Part shown: one piece after another, positions 53,239-60,757 of the stretch
Layout of the letters: each line of letters starts with the position of its first letter
Numbering within the stretch: position 1 is the first letter of the stretch
DNA from: JACDAE01 sp963717195
Lineage (GTDB): Bacteria; Chloroflexota; Ktedonobacteria; Ktedonobacterales; Ktedonobacteraceae
Assembly: GCA_963717195.1 (NCBI GenBank)
Contig: CAVQVR010000013.1
Location: 186,001 to 250,000, forward strand
DNA length: 64,000 bases
Reading direction: 5' to 3'
Program-made: the position numbers and the translations under genes
Notes under the pieces: model-generated
Databases searched by the model: none
What the model was told of the DNA's origin: nothing
The model's input: only the letters and a program-made list of their open reading frames with translations

Positions 53239-53739
53239 ATGGCTTTTGATCCACGCCTGATCGCTCTTTTCTGTCTGCTTTTTATTGTGCTGGGTGTTTT
53301 TAGCATCGTGAATGGGCGCAAACGTCTGCTAGAAGCACGGGCGAAGGGGCAGAAAATCGCCTGGTACAGGCACATCAGTATCTTGACTGGAATAGAGTAT
53401 ATCTTGCTGGCGCTTACCTTTCTGACCAGTATCAGCATCAATGCGGGCTGGCTTCCTCGAAGTTGGACAGCAATTCTTGTCCCTTTTTACCTGGTTATGC
53501 TTGTTGCCTCGATTGCACTGGCATGTATTGTGATCTTCCAGGCCTTTAGATCACCACGGCGTGCTCGTCCTCCGGTTGCTCAAACCATGGCTAGAGGTGC
53601 TACGACGAGGACGGAGAGCGTCGTTGAAGCACCAATGAGCGAAATGACTGAGGAGGAACGAGCAGTGCAGGCACGAAAGCGCCGCGAACGACGACAGAAA
53701 GCGGCGGAGGCCCGGCGCAGACGAGCAGGCAAAGCGTAG
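53239..53739 (+). CDS. Small membrane protein with basic C-terminal tail
   Basis: A 166-residue protein with three hydrophobic helices (LIALFCLLFIVLGVFSIV, GIEYILLALTFLTSISI, ILVPFYLVMLVASIALACIVIF) and an Arg/Glu-rich, likely helical cytoplasmic C terminus (EEERAVQARKRRERRQKAAEARRRR). No recognised domain. GGGAG precedes the ATG. It may form a transcription unit with the zinc-ribbon membrane protein upstream. Confidence 0.6.
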   Translation: MAFDPRLIALFCLLFIVLGVFSIVNGRKRLLEARAKGQKIAWYRHISILTGIEYILLALTFLTSISINAGWLPRSWTAILVPFYLVMLVASIALACIVIFQAFRSPRRARPPVAQTMARGATTRTESVVEAPMSEMTEEERAVQARKRRERRQKAAEARRRRAGKA

Positions 53740-53768
53740 TAGCATTCCGGCATTCCGATATTCCGGCA

Positions 53769-55811
53769 TCACAGCCCTTCGAGGGTTACTTGTAGTTCGT
53801 TTAGTGCATGCTGAGCGTCAAAATGTGCCTGTAACTGTGTAATGCGGCAGGTAACATTCTGCCCGCTACCAACAGGTGCAGCGCTATCAGTCAGCGTGAT
53901 CCCGTCGAGCAATTGCAAGGCGGGATTGAGCGGAACGGTTACTGTATGCGCTATCTGGGTACGGATCTCCTGTGCTAAGAGGAAGGTTGCCTTCTGGCTG
54001 CACTGTGTTGTACTGGTGAGTTTCGGATCGACGTGATAGAGCAACCGCTCAAGGCCGAGCAGGTGGAGATGGGCATCATCAAAGACTTCGGCATTGGTCA
54101 ACGAACCGGCTCCCCCACTGGTTGGCGGCTTACCGCTGACGATAATATGATTTGCACGCTGATCGCTACTACCAAACGAAACTGTTTCGATTTCAGGTTG
54201 ATAGCTCCATATGCTAGAGTCGCTACTGGCAAGTTCACGAAACTGCATCGTCTCATCCTGGTCAAGGAAGTATGAAAGCCCATAGGTTGAGCACAATTCG
54301 TTCAGGGCGTGGCGATATGATTGTCCAGCTTGCAGTACGAAAGGTGAAACGCTTTGACTGATCTGTGAGGTTGTGGGAAGTACGACAGAGAACAGACCGG
54401 CCAGTGCACACATTTCGGTCACCAGGTAGCCCAACGTCCGATTGGTATAGGTGTTCTGGTAGCGTGCGAGCAGATCCAGGTTGCGGGATAGGTCGTGTCC
54501 CACCAGCAGCAACTGGTTCTCTTGAGGAGAGCGCACAAACCGCATCTGTTCCAGGTGAAAAATGCCGACCTTTACTCTATCTGGTGAAGGTGTTTTATAG
54601 CCTTCGCTCAGTACTAAGGATGCGTTCAGGCCGATTGGTTGATAGGAGGAGGAAGTAGTCACGAGCGCATTGTAGACGCCGCGTGCGTTATCCAGCACGA
54701 TTTCGAGGCGCGATGGTTGTCCGAGGTGTTCGTGGCGCTGGTAGGATAGCACGGAGTTGGAGACATCAAGGTATTGTGTTGCGTTGCTGTTCTGAAAGAT
54801 GGGGGCGCTATAGGTGGCTGGAAGTGATGCCAGGTAGTAGCGTGCGCCCGCTGTTCCGCTGTTTGGGGTTGGTAGTTTGAGGGCCAGGGCACTGTAGGTG
54901 CAGGTGATATCATGTACAATCAGTCCCTGAGACCAGTGAAGCAGGTCGGCGGACTGACGGAGGCGAGGATAGCTATACAATGTACCGGTCAATGAGCCAG
55001 AGTCGGACTCAGTGCAGGTGAGGGTATAGAGACCATCTGCGAATGAGAGATGGGGAGCGATGCGGCCAATGGCATTGCTTGTTGTGGCTGCAATTGTTAC
55101 GCCACTGCTCCATATGCTGTCTGTGGGGTTGAAGGTGCAGGAAGACAGGCTATAGCCATCCGAGGAGATGATGGTATAGAGTGTTCCGCTCCAGGTTGCG
55201 GCAAGACCTGCGCCGTAGGTAAGCGGAGCCAATGTCCAGGTATTTAATGTGGACCAGGAACCGGAAGAGAAAAAGGAGCATCCGACCGCGTCGCCGCCCA
55301 GAACATCATAGAGGAAAAACACGTCGTTATTGCCTGCACTTGCAATGCCTTTGAGCAATGCGCCTCCTGGGGGTGTCAATACGCTTACGGGACCGCTCCA
55401 GGATAGTGCGTTGTTTGTTGATGTCCAGACCCACAGATTATTGCCTCCGGTGCCACGTTGAGCGAAAGCGTGCAACGTTCCAGCAGAATTGGAGAGGGCA
55501 CAACCACCGTCCTGAAACATGAGACTCGTTGAGCCGGACAGTGTTGTCCATGATGACCACTGTGTTGCCTGAGAAGGGTCGGTGATACGCTGCACCTGAA
55601 AATTGGAGACAAAACCGGAGCCGCCGCGCGTAAGTTGGACACGAATGATGCTGTTGTCACTGGCAATACAACCATCGTTCCAGGCATCGCTGCTGCCAGT
55701 CTGGTAAGGGGCATAGTGGGTAACATGATCTTCAATTGTCAGGGTGAGAGCCGGACTACGCGTGACTGCATTGAGGGCACTGAGGAGTGCGCTATCGAGG
55801 GTACGAACCAT
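53769..55811 (-). CDS. Phage-tail-hub-like protein with N-terminal propeller-like region
   Basis: A 680-residue protein. The N-terminal MVRTLDSALLSAL...SPALTLTIEDHVTHYAP start and the second half (about 350-680) resemble baseplate/tail hub or tail-tip proteins: RLEIVLDNARGVYNAL, VKVGIFHLEQMRF, LLLVGHDLSRNLDLLARYQ, LGYLVTEMCALAGL and IIVSGKPPTSGG. Residues about 60-330 are rich in Trp/Ser/Gly repeats of the sialidase/BNR style (WSSWTTL, WTSTNNALSWSGPV, WSGTLYTIISSDG), probably a beta-propeller that binds a surface. No other tail, capsid or lysis gene lies within view, so it is an orphan. Start supported only weakly by AAGG 13 bases upstream. Confidence 0.5.
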   Translation of the reverse strand: MVRTLDSALLSALNAVTRSPALTLTIEDHVTHYAPYQTGSSDAWNDGCIASDNSIIRVQLTRGGSGFVSNFQVQRITDPSQATQWSSWTTLSGSTSLMFQDGGCALSNSAGTLHAFAQRGTGGNNLWVWTSTNNALSWSGPVSVLTPPGGALLKGIASAGNNDVFFLYDVLGGDAVGCSFFSSGSWSTLNTWTLAPLTYGAGLAATWSGTLYTIISSDGYSLSSCTFNPTDSIWSSGVTIAATTSNAIGRIAPHLSFADGLYTLTCTESDSGSLTGTLYSYPRLRQSADLLHWSQGLIVHDITCTYSALALKLPTPNSGTAGARYYLASLPATYSAPIFQNSNATQYLDVSNSVLSYQRHEHLGQPSRLEIVLDNARGVYNALVTTSSSYQPIGLNASLVLSEGYKTPSPDRVKVGIFHLEQMRFVRSPQENQLLLVGHDLSRNLDLLARYQNTYTNRTLGYLVTEMCALAGLFSVVLPTTSQISQSVSPFVLQAGQSYRHALNELCSTYGLSYFLDQDETMQFRELASSDSSIWSYQPEIETVSFGSSDQRANHIIVSGKPPTSGGAGSLTNAEVFDDAHLHLLGLERLLYHVDPKLTSTTQCSQKATFLLAQEIRTQIAHTVTVPLNPALQLLDGITLTDSAAPVGSGQNVTCRITQLQAHFDAQHALNELQVTLEGL

Positions 55812-56058
55812 GGGAGGGGAACCTTTCTTGGATGGGGTGAGGAATGGAGCAATGATAATTTTGAAAAAGGGTGTTTTTTGGACGACCTCTCCTGCATCAA
55901 TCTATGGTGTGCCTCGATGGAGGTGGTGGGATTGGAACATGAGGAGGAAACACATCGTACGCTTGCTGGTAATAAGTGTACATGATATGGGAGGGATTTA
56001 CAAGGGGTTACGCATCGAAACCTTCACGTAGCGTTTTCACCTTTGGATGTGCTAACTC

Positions 56059-56529
56059 CTAGAGAAGTGCAGGATCAGTACCCGCCTCAGCAACCTGTTT
56101 CAAATACCTGTTCCTCGTAAGCAGCAGTCCTTTCATATAGCGTGTGAGGACCAGCATCTCAGCCAACCTCCCAAGGATGCTCAGGGGAGCACGGAACGTA
56201 AACAGATCAATCATGAGCGTCCCAGGCGCCTGAGGGACAAACTCATGAATATGTGTGATTTCCTGAAAAGCTCCTCGGATCATTTCATCAGTAAAACGAT
56301 AGGGTCGTTCATAGGCGGTAATTTTTGAGGTCAGATGTTGTTTGATGCCAAAATGCACTGCTTCCCAGGTCACGGTATCACCGAGTTTCATCACCCCTGA
56401 AGTCACACCAGCAATCGGGCGCTCGTGGGTATGTGCAACAGAGTGGCGATGCAAGTCGACGCTGAGCGACAGATCGAAACACCGCTCTAGCGAAGCATCG
56501 ATAAACATTTCTAGTCGAATGGTAGGCAT
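56059..56529 (-). CDS. SRPBCC-fold protein (polyketide-cyclase/START-like)
   Basis: A 156-residue SRPBCC protein: TIRLEMFIDASLERCFDLSLSVDLH, GVTSGVMKLGDTVTWEA, RFTDEMIRGAFQEITHIHEF and the closing FTFRAPLSILGRLAEMLVLTRYM. Members bind hydrophobic ligands in a deep cavity; many are annotated as cell-division-inhibitor-like proteins. The ATG at 56529 gives the family length. AGGAGAG is 13 bases upstream, a little long; an ATG at 56589 with GAGG at 6-base spacing is an alternative that adds 20 residues. It may share a transcript with the DinB gene upstream. Confidence 0.7.
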   Translation of the reverse strand: MPTIRLEMFIDASLERCFDLSLSVDLHRHSVAHTHERPIAGVTSGVMKLGDTVTWEAVHFGIKQHLTSKITAYERPYRFTDEMIRGAFQEITHIHEFVPQAPGTLMIDLFTFRAPLSILGRLAEMLVLTRYMKGLLLTRNRYLKQVAEAGTDPALL

Positions 56530-56908
56530 GCTTTCATTTTCTCTCTCCTGGGCACCTCTCTCTGGGTAGAGAGCAACGTCACTTGTCATGAAAAATGCCT
56601 CTTGAGATGATTGTAGACGTTTTGGAACAGCTTGTGCAAGGTGCCAAACGAAAGCGTCCCACAGATGAGAGACTGGAGCCAAAAAGCTCTGGGAGGCGGA
56701 AAGATGGAACTGGCGATAGGCGCGTCAAAGCGTTTCTCATAGAGACGGCCAACGATCTCAAGGGCAGCGCACGCCGCCTGTTTCTGGCACGAACAGTACA
56801 GGCGGATGGCGAGAAGGAGGTCAACGCTTGCCTTCCCTGGAAAAGTGGTTTGTGGACATTGCGCATCGAGCGCCAGCTATCCGGGATAATTAATTCTTTT
56901 TGAGTCCC

Positions 56909-57385
56909 TTAGATCGCGATCCCAGTCAATCCATGCATGCCCAGCGTGAAGGAGAGTTCACCTCCATGATGCAGATCGTGCTCAATGAGATGCCAGATCA
57001 CCCACTGGCGTGTATAGGTTTGATCTTCTCCATTCTCATCGGTATCGTGAACAATTTCTGCCAGATCGGCAATGGTCCAGTGTTTCAAGGCATCCTGAAT
57101 GACTTGCCAGGTGGCTTCCAATCCATGGACCAGTTCGGCAGCGGAACGGGCAGGTTGACTCGCCAGAGAGACCAGATGTTCATCGCCCTTTTCCAGTGTA
57201 TAATAAAGCCAGCCCGCACGTGCCCCGATGATATGGGTTGCGAGATCGCCGATCGAACGGAGGTGCGGTGCGGTACGCAGGGACAGTTGATCCTCTGACA
57301 GCGGCTCAATAGCCTTGATAAGCAGTTCCTGATAGGTGTCCCAGCCTTTATACAAAGGGAGAAGAGAAATCTGTTGTTCAGCCAT
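56909..57385 (-). CDS. DinB-superfamily (four-helix, metal-binding) protein
   Basis: A 158-residue DinB/YfiT-like protein. The three metal-binding histidines are in LATHIIGAR (about residue 51) and HLIEHDLHHGGEL (about 136-141), the family arrangement. Several relatives are thiol-S-transferases (bacillithiol or mycothiol dependent), others are uncharacterised. A textbook AAGGAGGAAACTTT precedes the ATG. The SRPBCC gene lies 380 bases downstream on the same strand; the reading frame at 56595 between them runs in the opposite direction and has no family support. Confidence 0.85.
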   Translation of the reverse strand: MAEQQISLLPLYKGWDTYQELLIKAIEPLSEDQLSLRTAPHLRSIGDLATHIIGARAGWLYYTLEKGDEHLVSLASQPARSAAELVHGLEATWQVIQDALKHWTIADLAEIVHDTDENGEDQTYTRQWVIWHLIEHDLHHGGELSFTLGMHGLTGIAI

Positions 57386-57420
57386 AAAGTTTCCTCCTTG
57401 TAAGGTTTTTTAACTCTTCA

Positions 57421-57545
57421 GGTCTGCTCGCCACCTGCGGTGGCTCGCCCAGGGTTGGTGTGGACGGTGGGATTTGCGGCCCCAGGCCGCAAATCCCACC
57501 GTCCACACCAAACGGCTTGCGAAGCGCCGTAGGCGCTGAGGAGTC
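57421..57545. repeat. Composite palindromic element with 27-bp perfect hairpin and conserved tail (copy 2)
   Basis: A GC-rich stem CGCCACC-TGC-GGTGGCTCG (around 57430-57447), then a perfect 27-bp inverted repeat 57455-57481 / 57485-57511 with a 3-base loop, then a tail containing TTGCGAAGCGCCGTAGGCGC and GAGGAG. Same order and tail as 18370-18480 with a different hairpin sequence. Confidence 0.75.
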
Positions 57546-57751
57546 AGACCCCTACTGAATAGTTACAATTTAGCACAAAAAGCGGTGAGAAGATGTCCTA
57601 ATAAGGAGTTTTTGGGAACATCCACTTTTTTGAATTTTTGTTTCAAAAATTCGGGAGAACTCATGGCTGTGCCTAAAAAACGTCTTTTGCTAATATAATC
57701 AACCTTTTCTACCGCGAGCGGATAGATGTAGAACCTGTTCCTCGGGCGCGG

Positions 57752-57777
57752 CGGGCGCGAAATATTTGGGCCCCTAC
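57752..57777 (-). repeat. Dispersed TAGGGGC element, copy E (diverged)
   Basis: On the minus strand GTAGGGGC then an AAATATTTCGCGCCCG end, a diverged member of the family at 1591, 10523, 13465 and 45234. Confidence 0.6.
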
Positions 57778-57806
57778 CTGGCGAGGGATGTTTTTGTTCC
57801 CTAAAT

Positions 57807-57840
57807 GGTATTGGGCGTCACATTGTGTGCGCCCAATACC
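57807..57840. terminator. Stem-loop after the propeller gene, GCGTCAC family
   Basis: GGTATTGGGCG (57807-57817) pairs perfectly with CGCCCAATACC (57830-57840) around a 12-base loop. The whole resembles the core of the 44068 hairpin. It lies 31 bases downstream of the propeller gene's 3' end (minus strand) and likely ends its transcript. Confidence 0.7.
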
Positions 57841-57870
57841 ACAAATTCTCTAAGCGGCGGAGAACCTTTT

Positions 57871-59430
57871 TTAGAGCGTCCAGGCGTTGAGGTGGCCTGT
57901 TGCGCTTTCAAACGGTTCACCGGCGTTGCCATCGGGCATGTAGAGGACGCCATTGGCTACGATGGGGCTGGCCCAGTGAAACTGTCCGATGGGAGCGGAC
58001 CAGACGATGGCACCCGTGGTGGGATTGATGGCCTGCATGGTGTGGGTCTTTGTGGTTGCGGTATGTTCACCACCACCAACGGCGGCATAGAGAACCCCAT
58101 TGGCAATGATGGCAGAGGTCGTCCAGCCATTCTTGATGACCCAGCGTGTTACTAAGCTCGGATTACCCGCGCTATCGACCACGTATTGTATCCCTGCAAT
58201 GCCATTATCGCCAGGGACAAAGAGCCAGATGCTCCCGTCTTTTGGATTGACCCACGAAGCTGCTTTAGAACGGATCAGCCCACCCTGCGGCGCATTGATA
58301 ATGCTGAGTTGGCCGCCAAGGTTGCCAGGGCCACCCTTGCCGCTTAAATTGGCGAGATTGTAGAGGCGCAACTTCGCGTCTTTGCCACCTGACACACCAA
58401 GATCGGGATATTTGCTCTTCGGATTGGTCGGCAAGATAGTGATGTTGGTGCTGCCAATGTCACTGTCCGAAGCAACTGACGCTTTCCAATCTGTAGGTGT
58501 GTAACTATCTAAAGGATACCCACCCCCATTTTTGAGCACGGTATGGCCATCAGGAGGCAAAGCTAGCAGGCTTTGTACCCAATCGATGCCAGCCTGGAAT
58601 TGGGTGTAGGTGCCGGTGGTGACAAACGTTTCATCCAGGGCCGGGTCATAGACGGCACCTGCACGCGACCAGGGCTCGGCACCGCTCAGGGAACAACTTG
58701 GGGCACCGGACGTACCAAACAGAACATCAGGTCGGTTGGCGCACACAGTATTAAAGATATGTTTGGAGCCAGTCCCAAGATCGATCACGGTCTCATGGCC
58801 CTTCCCATAGGCCTGGCTGGCATAGAGATAGCTCACACCACTTTTGGCGGTGGCGATGGCCAGTTCTGAGGAAGCTTTTATGCCTGCCGGGCCGATCTGT
58901 TCTGGCCATCCTCCCCCAATGACTTCGATGCCAGTGGCAACATTGACCTTATGAACTTTGCCATCCTCGACCCCGGCACTATAGATATATTTTCGGTTGG
59001 GATCAATGGCGGGGGCAGAATTCGTCAGGCCGGTTCCGCTGCCAAAAAATCTCGACCAGACCTGTGCACCCGTATGGGCATCCATAGCGATGAGATGTCC
59101 GCGTTCAGTGGTAACGAAGACAAGGTCTTTGACGCCACTGGCAGTTGCCACGTTGGTTAACAGGACCGGGGCACCATCTGGAGAAGAGGGAAGGGCAACT
59201 TTGAAGAGCGGTTTGAGTTTGCCAACATTGGATAAGTTAATGGTCGACTCCAGTGTATTATCAGCGCTTTTTTCTTCATCGAAGCTGAATTGGAGCCAAT
59301 CATACTTGCTAGTTGGTGTCGCCGCGAGCGTTGGTTTCCCGTGAAAATACGCTGCAGAGGCGACGATTGAAAATACGACGAGTACGATCAATGCCCATTT
59401 TGCATGACGGCCTACTGTGGGGGTGTGCAT
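57871..59430 (-). CDS. Secreted PQQ-type beta-propeller protein
   Basis: A 519-residue exported protein with a signal-anchor ALIVLVVFSIVASAAYF (about residues 12-28). It has several PQQ-like propeller blades: LVFVTTERGHLIAMDAHTGAQVWSR, APAIDPNRKYIYSAGVEDGKVHKVNVATG, VLYAAVGGGEHTATTKTHTMQAINPTTGAIVWSA and a final FESATGHLNAWTL. Many members of this fold are non-catalytic scaffolds (BamB-like), others are PQQ alcohol dehydrogenases. No clear Cys-Cys or catalytic aspartate motif of the dehydrogenases was seen, so binding or scaffold role is likelier. AGGAG 8 bases before the ATG. Confidence 0.8.
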   Translation of the reverse strand: MHTPTVGRHAKWALIVLVVFSIVASAAYFHGKPTLAATPTSKYDWLQFSFDEEKSADNTLESTINLSNVGKLKPLFKVALPSSPDGAPVLLTNVATASGVKDLVFVTTERGHLIAMDAHTGAQVWSRFFGSGTGLTNSAPAIDPNRKYIYSAGVEDGKVHKVNVATGIEVIGGGWPEQIGPAGIKASSELAIATAKSGVSYLYASQAYGKGHETVIDLGTGSKHIFNTVCANRPDVLFGTSGAPSCSLSGAEPWSRAGAVYDPALDETFVTTGTYTQFQAGIDWVQSLLALPPDGHTVLKNGGGYPLDSYTPTDWKASVASDSDIGSTNITILPTNPKSKYPDLGVSGGKDAKLRLYNLANLSGKGGPGNLGGQLSIINAPQGGLIRSKAASWVNPKDGSIWLFVPGDNGIAGIQYVVDSAGNPSLVTRWVIKNGWTTSAIIANGVLYAAVGGGEHTATTKTHTMQAINPTTGAIVWSAPIGQFHWASPIVANGVLYMPDGNAGEPFESATGHLNAWTL

Positions 59431-59953
59431 GTTTTTTTCTCCTAAGTTATGCGTTCAGGATCTTTGTGAGCGAACTATGTGTCGTTTGTTGATGGGAGCA
59501 GCCCGGCACAACATATGACAGTCTGCTTTTTGCGCTGGCGATAAGGAGTGATGGGGAACGAGTATAGGAACCGTTGGCGTACCTGTGCGCTTGAATAGAA
59601 GTATCCATGAATGGTGCCCTCCCTGGCATAAAATAACGGCTCTCTATTCCTTAAGAGATGCATTCCTTAAGAGATGCATTCATTGCAGACCATCTGTCTT
59701 GCTAGAAGAACAGTAGCATATGCACTGATGGATTGTCAAGTAAATTGACAATGTGATGTTGACAATGTAGGAGGCACACGGGCTTGTTCGCATCATCTCA
59801 AGCTCCGCCTTATCCCAGTCGCAGAATTGGAAAGCCCTGACACTGTAGTAATGTATCCTTCTCTTAAGGGGTCCGATTTTGTAGGAGGTATCTCTAACTC
59901 AGGTTTGTAGCGCAGAACACTTCACCCTCTGGGCCTGATTTTTCGCCAGCGTG
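59431..59953. promoter_or_regulatory. Intergenic region with TTGTCAA/TTGACAA palindrome
   Basis: No gene. ATTGTCAA (59732-59739) and TTGACAAT (59745-59752) make a perfect 8+8 inverted repeat with a 5-base spacer, and a third TTGACAAT follows at 59759-59766. A short direct repeat (CCTTAAGAGATGCATT, twice) lies around 59649-59680. It could be the operator region of the propeller gene, 300 bases away. Confidence 0.45.
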
Positions 59954-60757
59954 TTATGCAGGAAAAAGGAGCCGATCTAATCCGCGCACCAGTCCATTCA
60001 CCACCAGTACTTTCCGTACTGCAAGGAGCGTGCCACTTACATACGGCTCAGCACCAGAACCGGCATCGTGACGAATACTCAGGCGTTCATCGGGTAACCC
60101 AAAAATCGTTTCAAATGCAATAATATAGCCTGGAAGGCGTATTGAATGAACTTGTGTTCCGTCAATCGTTGCCCCGCGTGCCTCTTTTGGGCCATGGGTG
60201 TTTTCAAGAGAGACACTCAGGTGGTTCTGGGAGATGGTTGCCAGTTCTTCGGCCAGTTCGCGTGTCGTCCCGCTGGGAGCATCAATTTTCGCGGCGCTGG
60301 CATAATCAATGATCTCCCAGGAAGGCAGGTATTGAGCTGCAATCAAGGCAAAATGCTTTGCCAGGGCCGCCGTCATGGAGAAGTTGCCAGCTGCAATGAC
60401 TCCGAGCTTGTGGGCCTCTGCTCTTTGTGCAATGTCGGCGTAATCGCTCGCTGTCAGCCCTGACGTCCCAACGATCACGCGCACACCTTTGTCCAGTGCT
60501 GCCAGGATGCGGCCCTTTACCATGTCAGGTCCTGTGTAGTCAATGAGGACATCCGTTGGGATCTCCAGTGCCTCTTCTAGAGAGGCGACGATGTTCAGAT
60601 TGACTTTCTCATGACCCAACGCCTCTCCAATATCTCTTCCAACCTGTCGGCGAGCAATGGCACCCACGAGTTGAAATTCGCTTGATGCTAAGATGGCGTC
60701 TGTTACTGCACGACCAGTCCAGCCTGTCGCGCCTGCTACACACACACGAATACTCAT
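59954..60757 (-). CDS. dapB: DapB-like dihydrodipicolinate reductase
   Basis: A 267-residue homologue of 4-hydroxy-tetrahydrodipicolinate reductase, the lysine/diaminopimelate-pathway NAD(P)H enzyme. The N-terminal cofactor motif VAGATGWTGRAV (residues 7-18), GTSGLTASDY and the substrate segment AKIDAPSGTTRELAEEL (about 154-170) match the family. The canonical HHxxK before DAPSGT reads DYASAAK: the catalytic lysine stays, but the paired histidines, including the proposed acid-base histidine, are missing. Its ATG overlaps the stop of the restriction-type gene upstream (ATGA), an unexpected coupling for a biosynthetic enzyme. It could be a paralogue with another imine substrate. Confidence 0.78.
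   Translation of the reverse strand: MSIRVCVAGATGWTGRAVTDAILASSEFQLVGAIARRQVGRDIGEALGHEKVNLNIVASLEEALEIPTDVLIDYTGPDMVKGRILAALDKGVRVIVGTSGLTASDYADIAQRAEAHKLGVIAAGNFSMTAALAKHFALIAAQYLPSWEIIDYASAAKIDAPSGTTRELAEELATISQNHLSVSLENTHGPKEARGATIDGTQVHSIRLPGYIIAFETIFGLPDERLSIRHDAGSGAEPYVSGTLLAVRKVLVVNGLVRGLDRLLFPA

Noticed and set aside
53769..55811. Prophage region
   Set aside because: Only one tail-like gene; neighbours are ordinary cellular genes and there are no integrase, terminase or att-like repeats.
56595..56903. 102-residue plus-strand frame between SRPBCC and DinB genes
   Set aside because: No start support; partly antisense to the extended SRPBCC frame; amino-acid composition not protein-like.
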